A stretch of 64,000 nucleotides of DNA from Angustibacter sp049994355 (lineage in GTDB: Bacteria; Actinomycetota; Actinomycetes; Actinomycetales; Angustibacteraceae). Shown piece by piece: positions 6,464 through 14,568 of the stretch. Every line of letters begins with the position of its first letter. Position 1 is the stretch's first letter. Under the pieces are notes generated by a model. It was not told the origin of the DNA. It was given only the letters and a program-made list of their open reading frames with translations, and ran no database searches. A program made the translations under genes and the position numbers. The stretch spans positions 124,001 through 188,000 of the forward strand of contig NZ_CP188257.1 of the NCBI RefSeq assembly GCF_049994355.1, written 5' to 3'.

Positions 6464-8395
6464 ATGGACCTGACCGAGCTCGAGGCCTTGCTGCGTGAGC
6501 TTCGGCACGTCCGCACGGACCACCAGTCAGTCGGGGCGAAGCGGGCATATGAGGCGCTCCCCGACTCGACTCACGAGACGCTGAGCGCGTTCGCGAACAG
6601 TGACGGCGGTCTGCTCCTTCTCGGTGTTCACGAGGCGGACGGCACTTTCGACGTGACCGGTGTGCGGGACGTGAAGCAGGTCCAGTCCGACTTGCAAGCG
6701 ATCTGCGCGCTCATGGAGCCTCCCCTGCGCGCCACCCTGGACCTGATCACGCATCCCGATGGTGACGTGATCGCCGCCGTCATCCCCTCCGTCCCGCGAA
6801 ACCAGCGCCCCTGTCACCGGGCTAAGGACCCAGCGGAGACATCGTCCTTCATCCGGGTCGGTGACGGTGACCGTAGGCTGACCGAAGCCGAGGTCGCGCA
6901 GATGCTGGCGAACCGGTCCGGGCACGACCACTCCGCGGCTCGGGCACCTGCCGGCTGCTCGCTCGAACCAGCCCAGGTCGAGTCGTTCGTCGGCCAACTG
7001 CGCTCGACGGGCACGCGGTACGCAGTACTGCCCACCGAGCAGCTGCTGCGAACGTGGGGGGCCACCACCGATGACGGTCACCCGACGTACGCGGGTCTCC
7101 TCACCATGGGCGACGTCCCACAACTGCATTGCGCTGCGGCCCGGGTGACCTACCGCAGATTGCCCCGACGCGCCGATCCGCCACAGACCCGCTACGCCGG
7201 TAAACATCTCGAGGGAACAGTCGGCGAGCTGCTCGAAGACACTCTCGACGCGCTGACATCTGACCTAGACGTGTCGCAGGTGGTTCGCGGCGGAAGCGTC
7301 TTCGACGAGCTCGACGTTCCCCGCGAGGCGCTACGCGAGGTAATGTCGAACGCGCTCATCCACCGCAGCGTGGCCGATGGCCAGCGCGACACCAGCGTCC
7401 TGGTCGAGGTGAGCGACGAAGCCGTTGTCATAGCTAGTCCAGGCAGCCTGCACGTCTCGGCCGACCCTGCAACGTTGGGACTGGCACCCATGGCTGGGGT
7501 TCGGAACCTGGCGATGGTGCGCCTGGGCGAGCAGCTGCGCACCCCGCGGGGTGGTCGCATCGTCGAGCACCAGACGTCTGGAATCGCGGCGGCTGACCGC
7601 GCTTGCCATGTCGCGCGCACCATGCCGGCGCTGTTCGTGGACCACCCGGCGAGATTTCAGGCCGTACTACTGCGTGGAACTCTCGACGTGCCGGCCGCCG
7701 CGGAGCTGCTGCAAGCAGCCCGTCTGCCGGCCAGCATGGACCAGGCGCGACTGCTGGCGGTCTTGCGTCGCCTGGACGCGGTCCGCGAGGACGTCGCCGT
7801 TTCCGGTCTGGGCCATGTCGTGTTCGATGCACGGCTGGCCGCTCGGGCGCTGGGCCCCTGCACTCCTGAGGATGCGGCAGCCGAGCTTCGGTTCCTCGAA
7901 GGAGCGGGGCTGCTGCTGCGCACGCGAACCCGGCAGACCCCGTCTTGGGTCCTCGCCGAGTCTCCTGATGTGGCGGGGTCCGTCAGCAGGAGGTCCGCAC
8001 CGGAGCGGCACGACGACCGCGGTCGACCTGGCCAGGCCGCCAGCCCGACCGTCCCGACCGTCCCGACCGTCCCGACCGTCCCGACCGTCCCGACCGTGAA
8101 GTCTGCGCAGAAGCCGATCGAGCGTGGCCGTGGTCGCCCGCTTGGCGATCGCGTTCCCGAGGTGCTCTCCGCGATCGCGGCCGCCCCTGACGGGGTGCTG
8201 AGCGCGAGGGGCATTGGTACAGCGATGCACCTCCTGTCACCCAATTCCCGCAACAGGTGGATTCGCAGGGCCGAAGGGGCCGGCCTCATCGAGTCCACCG
8301 TCGAGAACCCCTTCGACCCCACCGGGGGCTACCGCCTGACGCGTCGCGGGCGCAACGCGCTCCCGGGTGAGCCGACTCAGTCGTCCAGCCAGTAG
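6464..8395 (+). CDS. Schlafen AlbA_2 / divergent-AAA-like DNA-binding protein
   Basis: 643 aa. The N-terminal AlbA_2 domain (about residues 15-130) shows ETLSAFANSDGGLLLLGVHE and SFIRVGD. The middle part (about 200-385) fits the ATP-binding-like region common to these proteins, with VPREALREVMSNALIHRSV and VIASPGSL. Further helical parts follow. Residues about 527-545 are six perfect Pro-Thr-Val repeats, and the C-terminus is a winged-helix-like region (RWIRRAEGAGLIESTVENPFD). Such proteins are often called RecG-like, but no helicase motif is present. They act as regulators or in defence-like settings. The gene stands alone behind a triple-repeat promoter; its 3' end overlaps the opposing cupin gene by 19 bp. 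Confidence 0.82.
   Translation: MDLTELEALLRELRHVRTDHQSVGAKRAYEALPDSTHETLSAFANSDGGLLLLGVHEADGTFDVTGVRDVKQVQSDLQAICALMEPPLRATLDLITHPDGDVIAAVIPSVPRNQRPCHRAKDPAETSSFIRVGDGDRRLTEAEVAQMLANRSGHDHSAARAPAGCSLEPAQVESFVGQLRSTGTRYAVLPTEQLLRTWGATTDDGHPTYAGLLTMGDVPQLHCAAARVTYRRLPRRADPPQTRYAGKHLEGTVGELLEDTLDALTSDLDVSQVVRGGSVFDELDVPREALREVMSNALIHRSVADGQRDTSVLVEVSDEAVVIASPGSLHVSADPATLGLAPMAGVRNLAMVRLGEQLRTPRGGRIVEHQTSGIAAADRACHVARTMPALFVDHPARFQAVLLRGTLDVPAAAELLQAARLPASMDQARLLAVLRRLDAVREDVAVSGLGHVVFDARLAARALGPCTPEDAAAELRFLEGAGLLLRTRTRQTPSWVLAESPDVAGSVSRRSAPERHDDRGRPGQAASPTVPTVPTVPTVPTVPTVKSAQKPIERGRGRPLGDRVPEVLSAIAAAPDGVLSARGIGTAMHLLSPNSRNRWIRRAEGAGLIESTVENPFDPTGGYRLTRRGRNALPGEPTQSSSQ
8044..8097 (+). repeat. 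Six perfect 9-bp tandem repeats coding (Pro-Thr-Val)6
   Basis: CCCGACCGT is repeated six times with no mismatch inside the AlbA_2 gene. The unit length is a multiple of three, so changes in copy number keep the frame and only alter the length of the linker between the central region and the C-terminal winged helix. Perfect identity at DNA level, including third positions, points to recent slippage. Confidence 0.95.
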
Positions 8396-8877
8396 GTGTC
8401 GTGCTTGGCCATGAACGCGTCCCGTTCGGCGCCGACCAGCGGGTCTCGTCGACCCTGCCCGATGTCGGCGAGCACCTCGAAGTACTCCTCGCGCGGCGCG
8501 CCGGGGGTGAACAGGATGAGCATCGACGCGGGTTCGCCGGAGACGTTCTTGAACCCGTGCACGCCGCCTTGGGGCACGAACAGGAAGTCACCGGGTGAGG
8601 TGTCCACCCAGCGGGTTCCGTCGTACACCTGCACGGCGCCGCTCAGGATGTAGAACGACTCGGTGATCGCACGGTGGAAGTGCGGGTCCGGGCCGCTGCG
8701 CTTGGGCCCGAACTCCCAGCGGTAGAGCCCGAGCTGTCCGCCGGTGGACTCCCCGGTGGCCAGGTAGTGCACGTCGTTGCCGGGCTGGTTGCTGATCTCA
8801 GGTGGGGTGGCGACCGGACGGTAGGCGGCGCTGGCCTCGCCGTCGTCGCCCCGGTACAGCGGTGGTGGGTAGGACAT
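8377..8877 (-). CDS. Cupin-domain protein
   Basis: 166 aa. A single cupin barrel is visible at about residues 45-125. Motif 1 is DPHFHRAITESFYILSGAVQVY, with two His and a Glu as likely metal ligands; motif 2 is PGDFLFVPQGGVHGFKN with the third His. This is the layout of small mononuclear cupins, which may be enzymes or ligand-binding proteins. The substrate cannot be deduced. The gene is convergent with the AlbA_2 gene and lies downstream of the permease in the same direction (21 bp gap), so it may be co-transcribed with it. Confidence 0.85.
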   Translation of the reverse strand: MSYPPPLYRGDDGEASAAYRPVATPPEISNQPGNDVHYLATGESTGGQLGLYRWEFGPKRSGPDPHFHRAITESFYILSGAVQVYDGTRWVDTSPGDFLFVPQGGVHGFKNVSGEPASMLILFTPGAPREEYFEVLADIGQGRRDPLVGAERDAFMAKHDTYWLDD

Positions 8878-8898
8878 GAACGCGACGCTACGGCGCGC

Positions 8899-10842
8899 TC
8901 AGCCGACGTGCACGTGCGGACGCCGGTCGGGGTCGGCGACGGCTTGGCGCAGGATCTCGCGGGTCACCGGCGCGACCTCGCCCTGGCCGAGCACCAGGTA
9001 GCGCAGGAAGTGCCGGACCGGGTTGCCCTCGGTCCACTCGAAGTACAGGTGCGGGCGCTGTCCGGTGCGGTCGCGGACGTCGAGCGCCAGCGCGGCCAGC
9101 GCCGGCGGTACGGCCGAGGACTGCATGGTCAGCACCCGGTACTGGCCGGCTCGCACCTCGCCGCACACCTGCAGCTTGGTCTCGAACTCCGACGGGTCGG
9201 TGACGGTGACCTCGACGAACAGCACGTCGCCGGGACTGGGCAGGTCGTGGTCGTGCATGGTCTGCCGCAGCTTCTCGCGGTACTCGTGGGCATCACGCCG
9301 GTCGGGCTCGTTGGCCACCAGGCGGACGTTGCTGCGCACGCTGTCCCGCACGAACATCTGCGCCTTGCGGTCGAGCTCCACGTCGGTGACGCGCAGGTCG
9401 AACGCCCGGCGCACCCGGGAGACGGCCGACACTCCGATGATGCCGGCGATGAAGCAGGCACCGATCTTCACGCCGTCCGGCCGCTCGATGACGTTCGCGA
9501 TCGTCACGTAGACGAACACGGCGGCTATCGCTGCGAATCCCCACGTCTTGGAGGTCTGCCGAGCCCGCCGGGCGGACAGCGTCACGGCGACCGCGGCCGA
9601 GGTGATCAGCACCAGGACGCCGGTCGCGTACGCGCCGCCCTGGGCGTCGACGTCCGCGTCGAACAGGATGGTCACCAGGAAGGCGATGGCGGTGAGCACC
9701 AGGACCAGCGGGCGGACGGCACGTGCCCAGTCCGGTGCCATCCCGTATCGGGGCAGGTAGCGCGGCACCAGGTTGAGCAGGCCGGCCATCGCGGACGCGC
9801 CCGCGAACCACAGGATCGCGATGGTGGAGATGTCGTACACGGTGCCGAAACCGTTGCCCAGGTAGGTGTGCGCGAGGTGCGCGAGGGCCCGGCCGTTCGC
9901 GGCACCGCCCGGCTGGAACTCCCGCTCCGGGATCAGCAAGGTGGTGACGATGCTGCTGAAGATCAGGAAGATGCTCATGATGACGGCGGCGGTGGTGAGC
10001 AGCCGTCGCGCGCCCCGAATCCGGCCGGTGGGCTGCTGGTCGGTGTCGTCCGGGTCGCCCTCGATGTGCGGCATGACCGCGACACCGGTCTCGAAGCCGG
10101 ACAGGCCCAGCGCCAGCTTCGGGAAGACCAGCAACGCGACCGCGATGACCATGAACGGGCTGCCGTGCGAGGCCGTGACCGCGTTCGTCCAGTGGGTGAC
10201 GACCACCGGCTCGGTCACGATGTGCCACATGCTGTCCGCGATGACCACCACGTTCAGTGCCAGGTAGACCGCGACCAGGCCGACCGCGATGCCGACGGCC
10301 TCGGTGAAACCCTTGAGGAACACCGCGCCGAGCAGAGCCAGCAGCACCAGCGTGGTGATCACCTCGTGGCCGTGGAACGCGCTGGGCCAGAACGGGTTCT
10401 CGTCGATGTGCGCGGTGGCGTCGGCGGCGGACAGCGTCATGGTGATCAGGAAGTCCGTCGCCGCAAAACCCAGCAGGACCAGGACGAACAGCTTGCCCTT
10501 CCAGAACGACAGCAGCCGTTCCAGCATCGCGATAGAGCCCTCGCCGCGGGGGCTCTCCACGGCCACCCGGCGGTAGACCGGGAGCGCGCCGAACAGGGTG
10601 ACCAGCACCAGGACGACTGTCGCCATCGGGGACAGCACGCCGGCGGCGAGCGCGGCGATGCCGGGCTGGTAGCCGAGGGTGGAGAAGTAGTCGACCCCGG
10701 TGAGGCACATGACTTTCCACCACGGGTCCCGGTGCTCCCCGCTGGTGCTCGGCTTGGCGTGTGGACCGGGATGTCGGGCGGCGGGTTCGCTCATGCCGCG
10801 CAGGAGCCAGCCACGCAGCTCCGTCCGCGTGGACGTCGCCAC
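8899..10842 (-). CDS. KimA-like APC-superfamily potassium permease
   Basis: About 647 aa from the GTG at 10842, chosen because AAGGAGG lies 5 bases upstream; an earlier in-frame GTG would sit inside that ribosome site. After WWKVMCLTGVDYFSTLGYQPGIA come about twelve membrane helices (residues about 45-460). A cytosolic C-terminal domain of about 190 residues follows (VTDVELDRKAQMFVRDSVRSN onward). The size, the conserved first helix and the cytosolic tail match KimA-type high-affinity K+/H+ symporters rather than amino-acid carriers. Its position beside kdpDE supports potassium. A GTTAGG pair lies 76 bp upstream. Confidence 0.78.
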   Translation of the reverse strand: MATSTRTELRGWLLRGMSEPAARHPGPHAKPSTSGEHRDPWWKVMCLTGVDYFSTLGYQPGIAALAAGVLSPMATVVLVLVTLFGALPVYRRVAVESPRGEGSIAMLERLLSFWKGKLFVLVLLGFAATDFLITMTLSAADATAHIDENPFWPSAFHGHEVITTLVLLALLGAVFLKGFTEAVGIAVGLVAVYLALNVVVIADSMWHIVTEPVVVTHWTNAVTASHGSPFMVIAVALLVFPKLALGLSGFETGVAVMPHIEGDPDDTDQQPTGRIRGARRLLTTAAVIMSIFLIFSSIVTTLLIPEREFQPGGAANGRALAHLAHTYLGNGFGTVYDISTIAILWFAGASAMAGLLNLVPRYLPRYGMAPDWARAVRPLVLVLTAIAFLVTILFDADVDAQGGAYATGVLVLITSAAVAVTLSARRARQTSKTWGFAAIAAVFVYVTIANVIERPDGVKIGACFIAGIIGVSAVSRVRRAFDLRVTDVELDRKAQMFVRDSVRSNVRLVANEPDRRDAHEYREKLRQTMHDHDLPSPGDVLFVEVTVTDPSEFETKLQVCGEVRAGQYRVLTMQSSAVPPALAALALDVRDRTGQRPHLYFEWTEGNPVRHFLRYLVLGQGEVAPVTREILRQAVADPDRRPHVHVG

Positions 10843-10917
10843 CGGGTCCTCCTTCACGTGCCCGGCGCGCGCCGCCGGTCCTCATCTCCATCGTCCGACC
10901 TGGGACCTGCCGGACCT

Positions 10918-10934
10918 GTTAGGAAGGCGTTAGG
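10918..10934. promoter_or_regulatory. GTTAGG direct repeat (11-bp spacing) upstream of the permease
   Basis: GTTAGG at 10918-10923 and 10929-10934 start exactly 11 bp apart, about one helical turn, the arrangement used by OmpR-family dimers. The second copy overlaps the kdpE stop codon; the pair lies 76 bp upstream of the permease start. The same pair is found in the kdp intergenic region at 14302-14318, so KdpE is the natural candidate to bind both. Confidence 0.65.
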
Positions 10935-11622
10935 GTTCCGGCTCGAACCGGTAGCCGAGGCCGGGCTCGTTCAGCAGGTACCGCGGCCTGGCCGGGTCTG
11001 GTTCGAGCTTGCGCCGCAGCTGGGCCATGTAGACGCGCAGGTTGCCGTCGGCGTTCTCGTAGCCCGGCCCCCAGACCTCGGCCAGCAGCTGGCGCCGGGT
11101 CAGCAGCTTGCCGGGGTGCCGCAGCATCACCTCGAGCAGGTGCCACTCGGTGGGCGTGAGCCGGACGTCGTGGGTCTGGTCAGTGTCCTGCACGCTCACC
11201 CGGCGGGCCGGCAGGTCGACGGTCGTGCTCCCCAGCTGGACGACGGGCAGGGCCTCGCTCGGGGTCGCCCGCCTGGTCACCGCGCGCAACCTGGCCAGCA
11301 GCTCGTCCACTGAGAAGGGCTTGGTCACGTAGTCGTCCGCCCCGGCGTCGAGTGCCTCGACCTTGTCGGCGCTGTCGCTGCGGCCGGACAGGATGACGAT
11401 CGGCGCACTGGTCCAGCCGCGTAGTCCGCGGACGACCTCGACGCCGTCCATGTCCGGCAGTCCGAGGTCCAGCACCACCAGGTCGGGGTTGTGCCGCCCG
11501 GCCAGCGCCAGCGCGTCGGCCCCGTCGGCAGCGGTCACCACGGTGTAGTGCCGAGCCCGCAGGTTGATGGCGAGCGCGCGCAGGATCTGCGGCTCGTCGT
11601 CCACGACCAGGATGGTGGTCAC
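10930..11622 (-). CDS. kdpE: Response regulator KdpE
   Basis: 230 aa, GTG start overlapping the kdpD stop by 4 bp. The receiver has Asp8/Asp9, phospho-acceptor Asp52 (VVLDLGLPDMDG) and Lys101 (VTKPF). The OmpR-type winged helix contains LTPTEWHLLEVMLRHPGKLLTRRQLL, WGPGYENADGNLRVYMAQLRRKLE and the terminal GLGYRFEPE. The EWHLLE and NLRVYMAQLRRKLE signatures are those of KdpE. It responds to KdpD to activate the kdp genes under potassium limitation or salt stress. Confidence 0.95.
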   Translation of the reverse strand: MTTILVVDDEPQILRALAINLRARHYTVVTAADGADALALAGRHNPDLVVLDLGLPDMDGVEVVRGLRGWTSAPIVILSGRSDSADKVEALDAGADDYVTKPFSVDELLARLRAVTRRATPSEALPVVQLGSTTVDLPARRVSVQDTDQTHDVRLTPTEWHLLEVMLRHPGKLLTRRQLLAEVWGPGYENADGNLRVYMAQLRRKLEPDPARPRYLLNEPGLGYRFEPEP

Positions 11623-14210
11623 GAGACTCCCTGTGCCGGTGTCGGGTCGGTCGCCAGGTCGGTGCGCTCTCGACGTCCGGGCCCGGTCGGCTCCTGATCG
11701 TCGGCCCGGGCGGCGGGCAGCGCCACCACCATGGTCAGGCCTCCGCCGGGTGTCTCCTCTGGGGTCAGCGACCCACCCATCGCTTCGATCAGGCCACGGG
11801 ACAGCGCGAGCCCGAGCCCCACCCCGGTGGTGTTGTCGGTGTCGCCGAGCCGTTGGAAGGGGACGAACACGCGCTCGAGCTGGTCAGGTGCGATGCCCGG
11901 GCCGCGGTCCACGACGCGTAGCTCGACCCGCTCGCTGATGCTGCTTCCGGTGATCCGCACCGGTTGGTCGGAGTCGTTGTAGCGCAACGCGTTCTGCGCC
12001 ACGTTGGCGATGACTCGTTCCAGCAGCCCGGGGTCCGCCAGCGCCTCCGGCAGGTCGTCCGGGACGTCGACGAGGACCGCCGAACCCACTGCACCCAGGT
12101 CGTCCAGGGCCAGCGGCACGACTTCGTCCAGCGCCACGGGCCGCAGCTGTACGGTCATCGCGCCGGCCGTCAGCCGGCTCATGTCCAGCAGATTGTCGAC
12201 CAACCTGGCCAGCCGGTCCAAGGACTCGTCGGCGGTCAGCAGCAGCTCCTCGCGGTCGTGCTCGGACCACGCGACGTCGGTGCTGCGCAGGCTGGTCACG
12301 GACGCCTTGGCGGACGCCAGCGGGGTGCGCAGGTCGTGCCCGACGGCAGCCAGCAGCGCCGTTCGCATCCGGTCGGTCGCCGCCAGCGGCTCGGCTGCCG
12401 CAGCCTGCTCGGCGAGTCGGGTGCGCTCCAGCAGCGCACCCGCCTGCGCGGCGAACGCACCGATGACACGCTGGTCCTCGGCCCGCAGCGGACGCCCGCG
12501 CACGGCGAGCACCAGTTGCTCGCCCGCCGGGAACTCGGCATCCGCCTGCTGCGGGCTGCTGCAGCCCGTCGCGTCGGTCGTGGCGACGACTGCCCAGGCG
12601 CCGTGGTCGGCCGGACCCGACCGCTCCAGCAGAGTCACGTCCGTGAGTCCGAAGGCCTCGCGGACCCGCTCCATCAGGCTGACCAGCCCGGTCTCCCCGC
12701 GGAGCACGCTGCCGGCCAGGGTGCTCAACGTCTGGGACTCCGCGGATGCCCGGGCGGCCTGTCTGGTCCGGCGCGCGGCGAGGTCCACGACCGAGCTGAC
12801 GGACGCGGCGACCACCAGGAAGACCGTCAGCGCCAAGGCGTTGTTGGTCTCGCTGATGTTGAAGGTGTGCAGCGGCGGCGTGAAGTAGTAGTTCAGCAGC
12901 ACGGACCCGCTGACCGCCGCGAGCAGGGCCGGCAGCAGGCCCCCGACGAGGGCGACGCAGACGACGACGAGCAGGAACAACAGCACGTCGCTGAGCAGGT
13001 TCAGGTCGTGCCGGGCCCGCACCAGCAGCAGCGTCAGCAGCGGAGGTAGCAGCAGGGCCATCACGACCCCGTACAGCCGCCGCTTGCGGGTCAGGCTGCC
13101 ACCCAGGTCGGGCAGCGCGCGTCCTCGTCCGACCTGGGCGTGCGAGACCAGGTGCACGTCGATGTCGCCGGACTCGCGGGTGGTCGAGGCGCCGATGCCG
13201 GCGCCGCCGAACGTCGTCGCGATCCGGGAGCGGCGGCTCACCCCCAGCACCAGCTGGGTGGCGTTCTCGGCGCGGGCGAACTCGAGCAGCGCACGCGGGA
13301 TGTCGTCCCCGATGATCTGGTGGTAGGACCCGCCGAGTGTCTCTACCAGCTGCCGCTGGGTGGCCAGGTCGGCCGGGCTCGCGCCGGTCAACCCGTCCGA
13401 GCGCGATACGTGCACCGCCAGCAGGTCGCCGCCCGCGGACCGGGCTGCGATCCGGGCCGCACGGCGGATCAGCGTCTCTCCCTCGGTTCCGCCGGTGAGT
13501 GCCACCACGACGCGTTCCCGGGTCTCCCAGGTGCCCTGGATCCCGTGCGCGGCACGGTATCCCTGCATCGCCTCGTCGACCTTGTCGGCGGTCCAGAGCA
13601 GGGCGAGCTCGCGCAGTGCGGTGAGGTTGCCGACCCGGAAGTAGTTGCCCAGCGCGGCGTCGACCTTGTCAGCGGTGTAGACGTTGCCGTGCGCCATCCG
13701 ACGGCGCAGGGCCTCGGGTGCCATGTCGACGAGCTCAACCTGGTCGGCGGCCCGCACCACCGCGTCCGGCAACCGTTCCTGCTGGCGGACGCCGGTGATC
13801 TTCTCGACGACGTCGTTGACCGACTCCAGGTGCTGGATGTTGACCGTTGCGACGACGTCGACTCCCGCGGCCAGCAGCTCCTCGACGTCCTGCCACCGCT
13901 TGGCGTTGCGCGATCCCGGCACATTGGTGTGCGCGAGCTCGTCGACCAGCGCGACCCGAGGCCGTCGCGCCAGGACGGCGTCGACGTCCATCTCGGTGAA
14001 TGCGGATCCGCGGTGGATGAGGCCACGCCGCGGCACCACCTCGAGCCCGTCGACCAGTTCGGCGGTGTGCTGGCGGCCGTGGGTCTCGACGAAGCCGACC
14101 ACGACGTCCGTCCCTCGCTCGAGGCGTCGGTGCCCCTCGTCGAGCATGGCGAACGTCTTACCGACCCCGGGTGCGGCCCCGAGGTAGACGCGCAGCGTGC
14201 CGCGACCCAC
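11619..14210 (-). CDS. kdpD: Osmosensitive K+ sensor histidine kinase KdpD
   Basis: 863 aa, GTG start 8 bases after GGAGG. The N-terminal KdpD domain carries a P-loop (GAAPGVGKT, residues 11-19) and HGRQHTAELVDGLEVVPRR. A universal-stress-like domain follows (about 225-360). The four-helix DUF4118 membrane part spans about 375-480 and a GAF-like region about 500-620. The HisKA motif is LLAAVGHDLRTPLASAK, and the ATPase ends with GVGLGLALSRGLIEAMGG. It senses K+ limitation and phosphorylates KdpE. It is divergent from kdpF, with paired GTTAGG motifs in the shared intergenic region. Confidence 0.96.
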   Translation of the reverse strand: MGRGTLRVYLGAAPGVGKTFAMLDEGHRRLERGTDVVVGFVETHGRQHTAELVDGLEVVPRRGLIHRGSAFTEMDVDAVLARRPRVALVDELAHTNVPGSRNAKRWQDVEELLAAGVDVVATVNIQHLESVNDVVEKITGVRQQERLPDAVVRAADQVELVDMAPEALRRRMAHGNVYTADKVDAALGNYFRVGNLTALRELALLWTADKVDEAMQGYRAAHGIQGTWETRERVVVALTGGTEGETLIRRAARIAARSAGGDLLAVHVSRSDGLTGASPADLATQRQLVETLGGSYHQIIGDDIPRALLEFARAENATQLVLGVSRRSRIATTFGGAGIGASTTRESGDIDVHLVSHAQVGRGRALPDLGGSLTRKRRLYGVVMALLLPPLLTLLLVRARHDLNLLSDVLLFLLVVVCVALVGGLLPALLAAVSGSVLLNYYFTPPLHTFNISETNNALALTVFLVVAASVSSVVDLAARRTRQAARASAESQTLSTLAGSVLRGETGLVSLMERVREAFGLTDVTLLERSGPADHGAWAVVATTDATGCSSPQQADAEFPAGEQLVLAVRGRPLRAEDQRVIGAFAAQAGALLERTRLAEQAAAAEPLAATDRMRTALLAAVGHDLRTPLASAKASVTSLRSTDVAWSEHDREELLLTADESLDRLARLVDNLLDMSRLTAGAMTVQLRPVALDEVVPLALDDLGAVGSAVLVDVPDDLPEALADPGLLERVIANVAQNALRYNDSDQPVRITGSSISERVELRVVDRGPGIAPDQLERVFVPFQRLGDTDNTTGVGLGLALSRGLIEAMGGSLTPEETPGGGLTMVVALPAARADDQEPTGPGRRERTDLATDPTPAQGVS

Positions 14211-14269
14211 GCGACCACCTCCTCAGCTGCCAGTGTGCCGCGTCCGTCGGCCCGTGTGACCCCGTGCTC

Positions 14270-14318
14270 GTTAGGACGCCGCAAGCGTTCTGGCGGTGGT
14301 CGTTAGGGCGTCGTTAGG
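14270..14318. promoter_or_regulatory. kdp control region with GTTAGG direct repeats
   Basis: The divergent kdpD/kdpF intergenic region (14211-14397) holds a perfect pair of GTTAGG copies at 14302-14307 and 14313-14318 (11 bp apart). An upstream half-degenerate pair has GTTAGG at 14270-14275 and GCAAGC at 14281. These sites are 60-108 bp from the kdpD start and about 80 bp from the first small kdp gene. One helical turn spacing fits binding by an OmpR-family regulator; KdpE is the obvious candidate. Confidence 0.7.
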
Positions 14319-14397
14319 TGCGCCGGTCGCGGCCCACAGCGCCCCCACGCTGGTCCAGTGGCCGCAGACGGCCACCTTGATGACTGGAGTTCTGCGC

Positions 14398-14481
14398 ATG
14401 TCGGACGTGGTGTTCGTGGTCCTGACCGTCGCCTTCTTCGCAGTGGCGGCGCTCGTCGTCAAGGGGGTAGAGCGGCTGTGA
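14398..14481 (+). CDS. 27-residue membrane peptide ahead of kdpF
   Basis: The peptide reads MSDVVFVVLTVAFFAVAALV then VKGVERL: one transmembrane helix with a short basic-acidic tail. It starts at an ATG and its stop overlaps the kdpF GTG by 4 bp (GTGA), so the two are translationally coupled. The hydrophobic pattern, clean helix and coupling argue that it is translated. I believe similar short peptides precede kdpF in other actinobacteria. Its role, perhaps an extra small subunit of the pump, is not known. Confidence 0.7.
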   Translation: MSDVVFVVLTVAFFAVAALVVKGVERL

Positions 14482-14567
14482 GCGTCTCCGACGGGATCGG
14501 ACTGGTCGTGTCTGTCCTACTGGTCGGCTACCTGGCTGTGGCCCTGCTCTTCCCAGAGCGTTTCTGA
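14478..14567 (+). CDS. kdpF: K+-transporting ATPase subunit KdpF
   Basis: 29 aa, GTG start. It forms a single membrane helix ending in LVGYLAVALLFPERF, the canonical KdpF terminus (LLxPExF). KdpF stabilises the KdpABC complex and is the smallest subunit. It overlaps the upstream 27-residue peptide and ends 1 bp before the kdpA ATG. Confidence 0.93.
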   Translation: MSVSDGIGLVVSVLLVGYLAVALLFPERF

Positions 14568-14568
14568 G

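Noticed and set aside
8044..8097. Short CRISPR or non-coding minisatellite
   Set aside because: Units are contiguous 9-mers without spacers, in frame within a real gene, coding Pro-Thr-Val.
6464..8395. Annotation as RecG-like helicase
   Set aside because: No Walker A/DExx helicase motifs; the AlbA_2 domain and ATPase-like middle are a different family.
10843..10929. c-di-AMP (ydaO-type) riboswitch before the KimA-like gene
   Set aside because: The gap is only 87 bases and shows none of the conserved paired elements; that riboswitch needs well over 100.
8674..11313. A very long open frame on the + strand antisense to the permease and kdpE
   Set aside because: It is His/Arg/Gly/Gln-rich with no domain, and is explained by the high third-position GC of the real genes on the other strand, which show clear membrane helices and catalytic motifs.
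11964..14306. Long + strand open frames across kdpD
   Set aside because: Compositionally biased shadows of kdpD; no ribosome site or recognisable fold.
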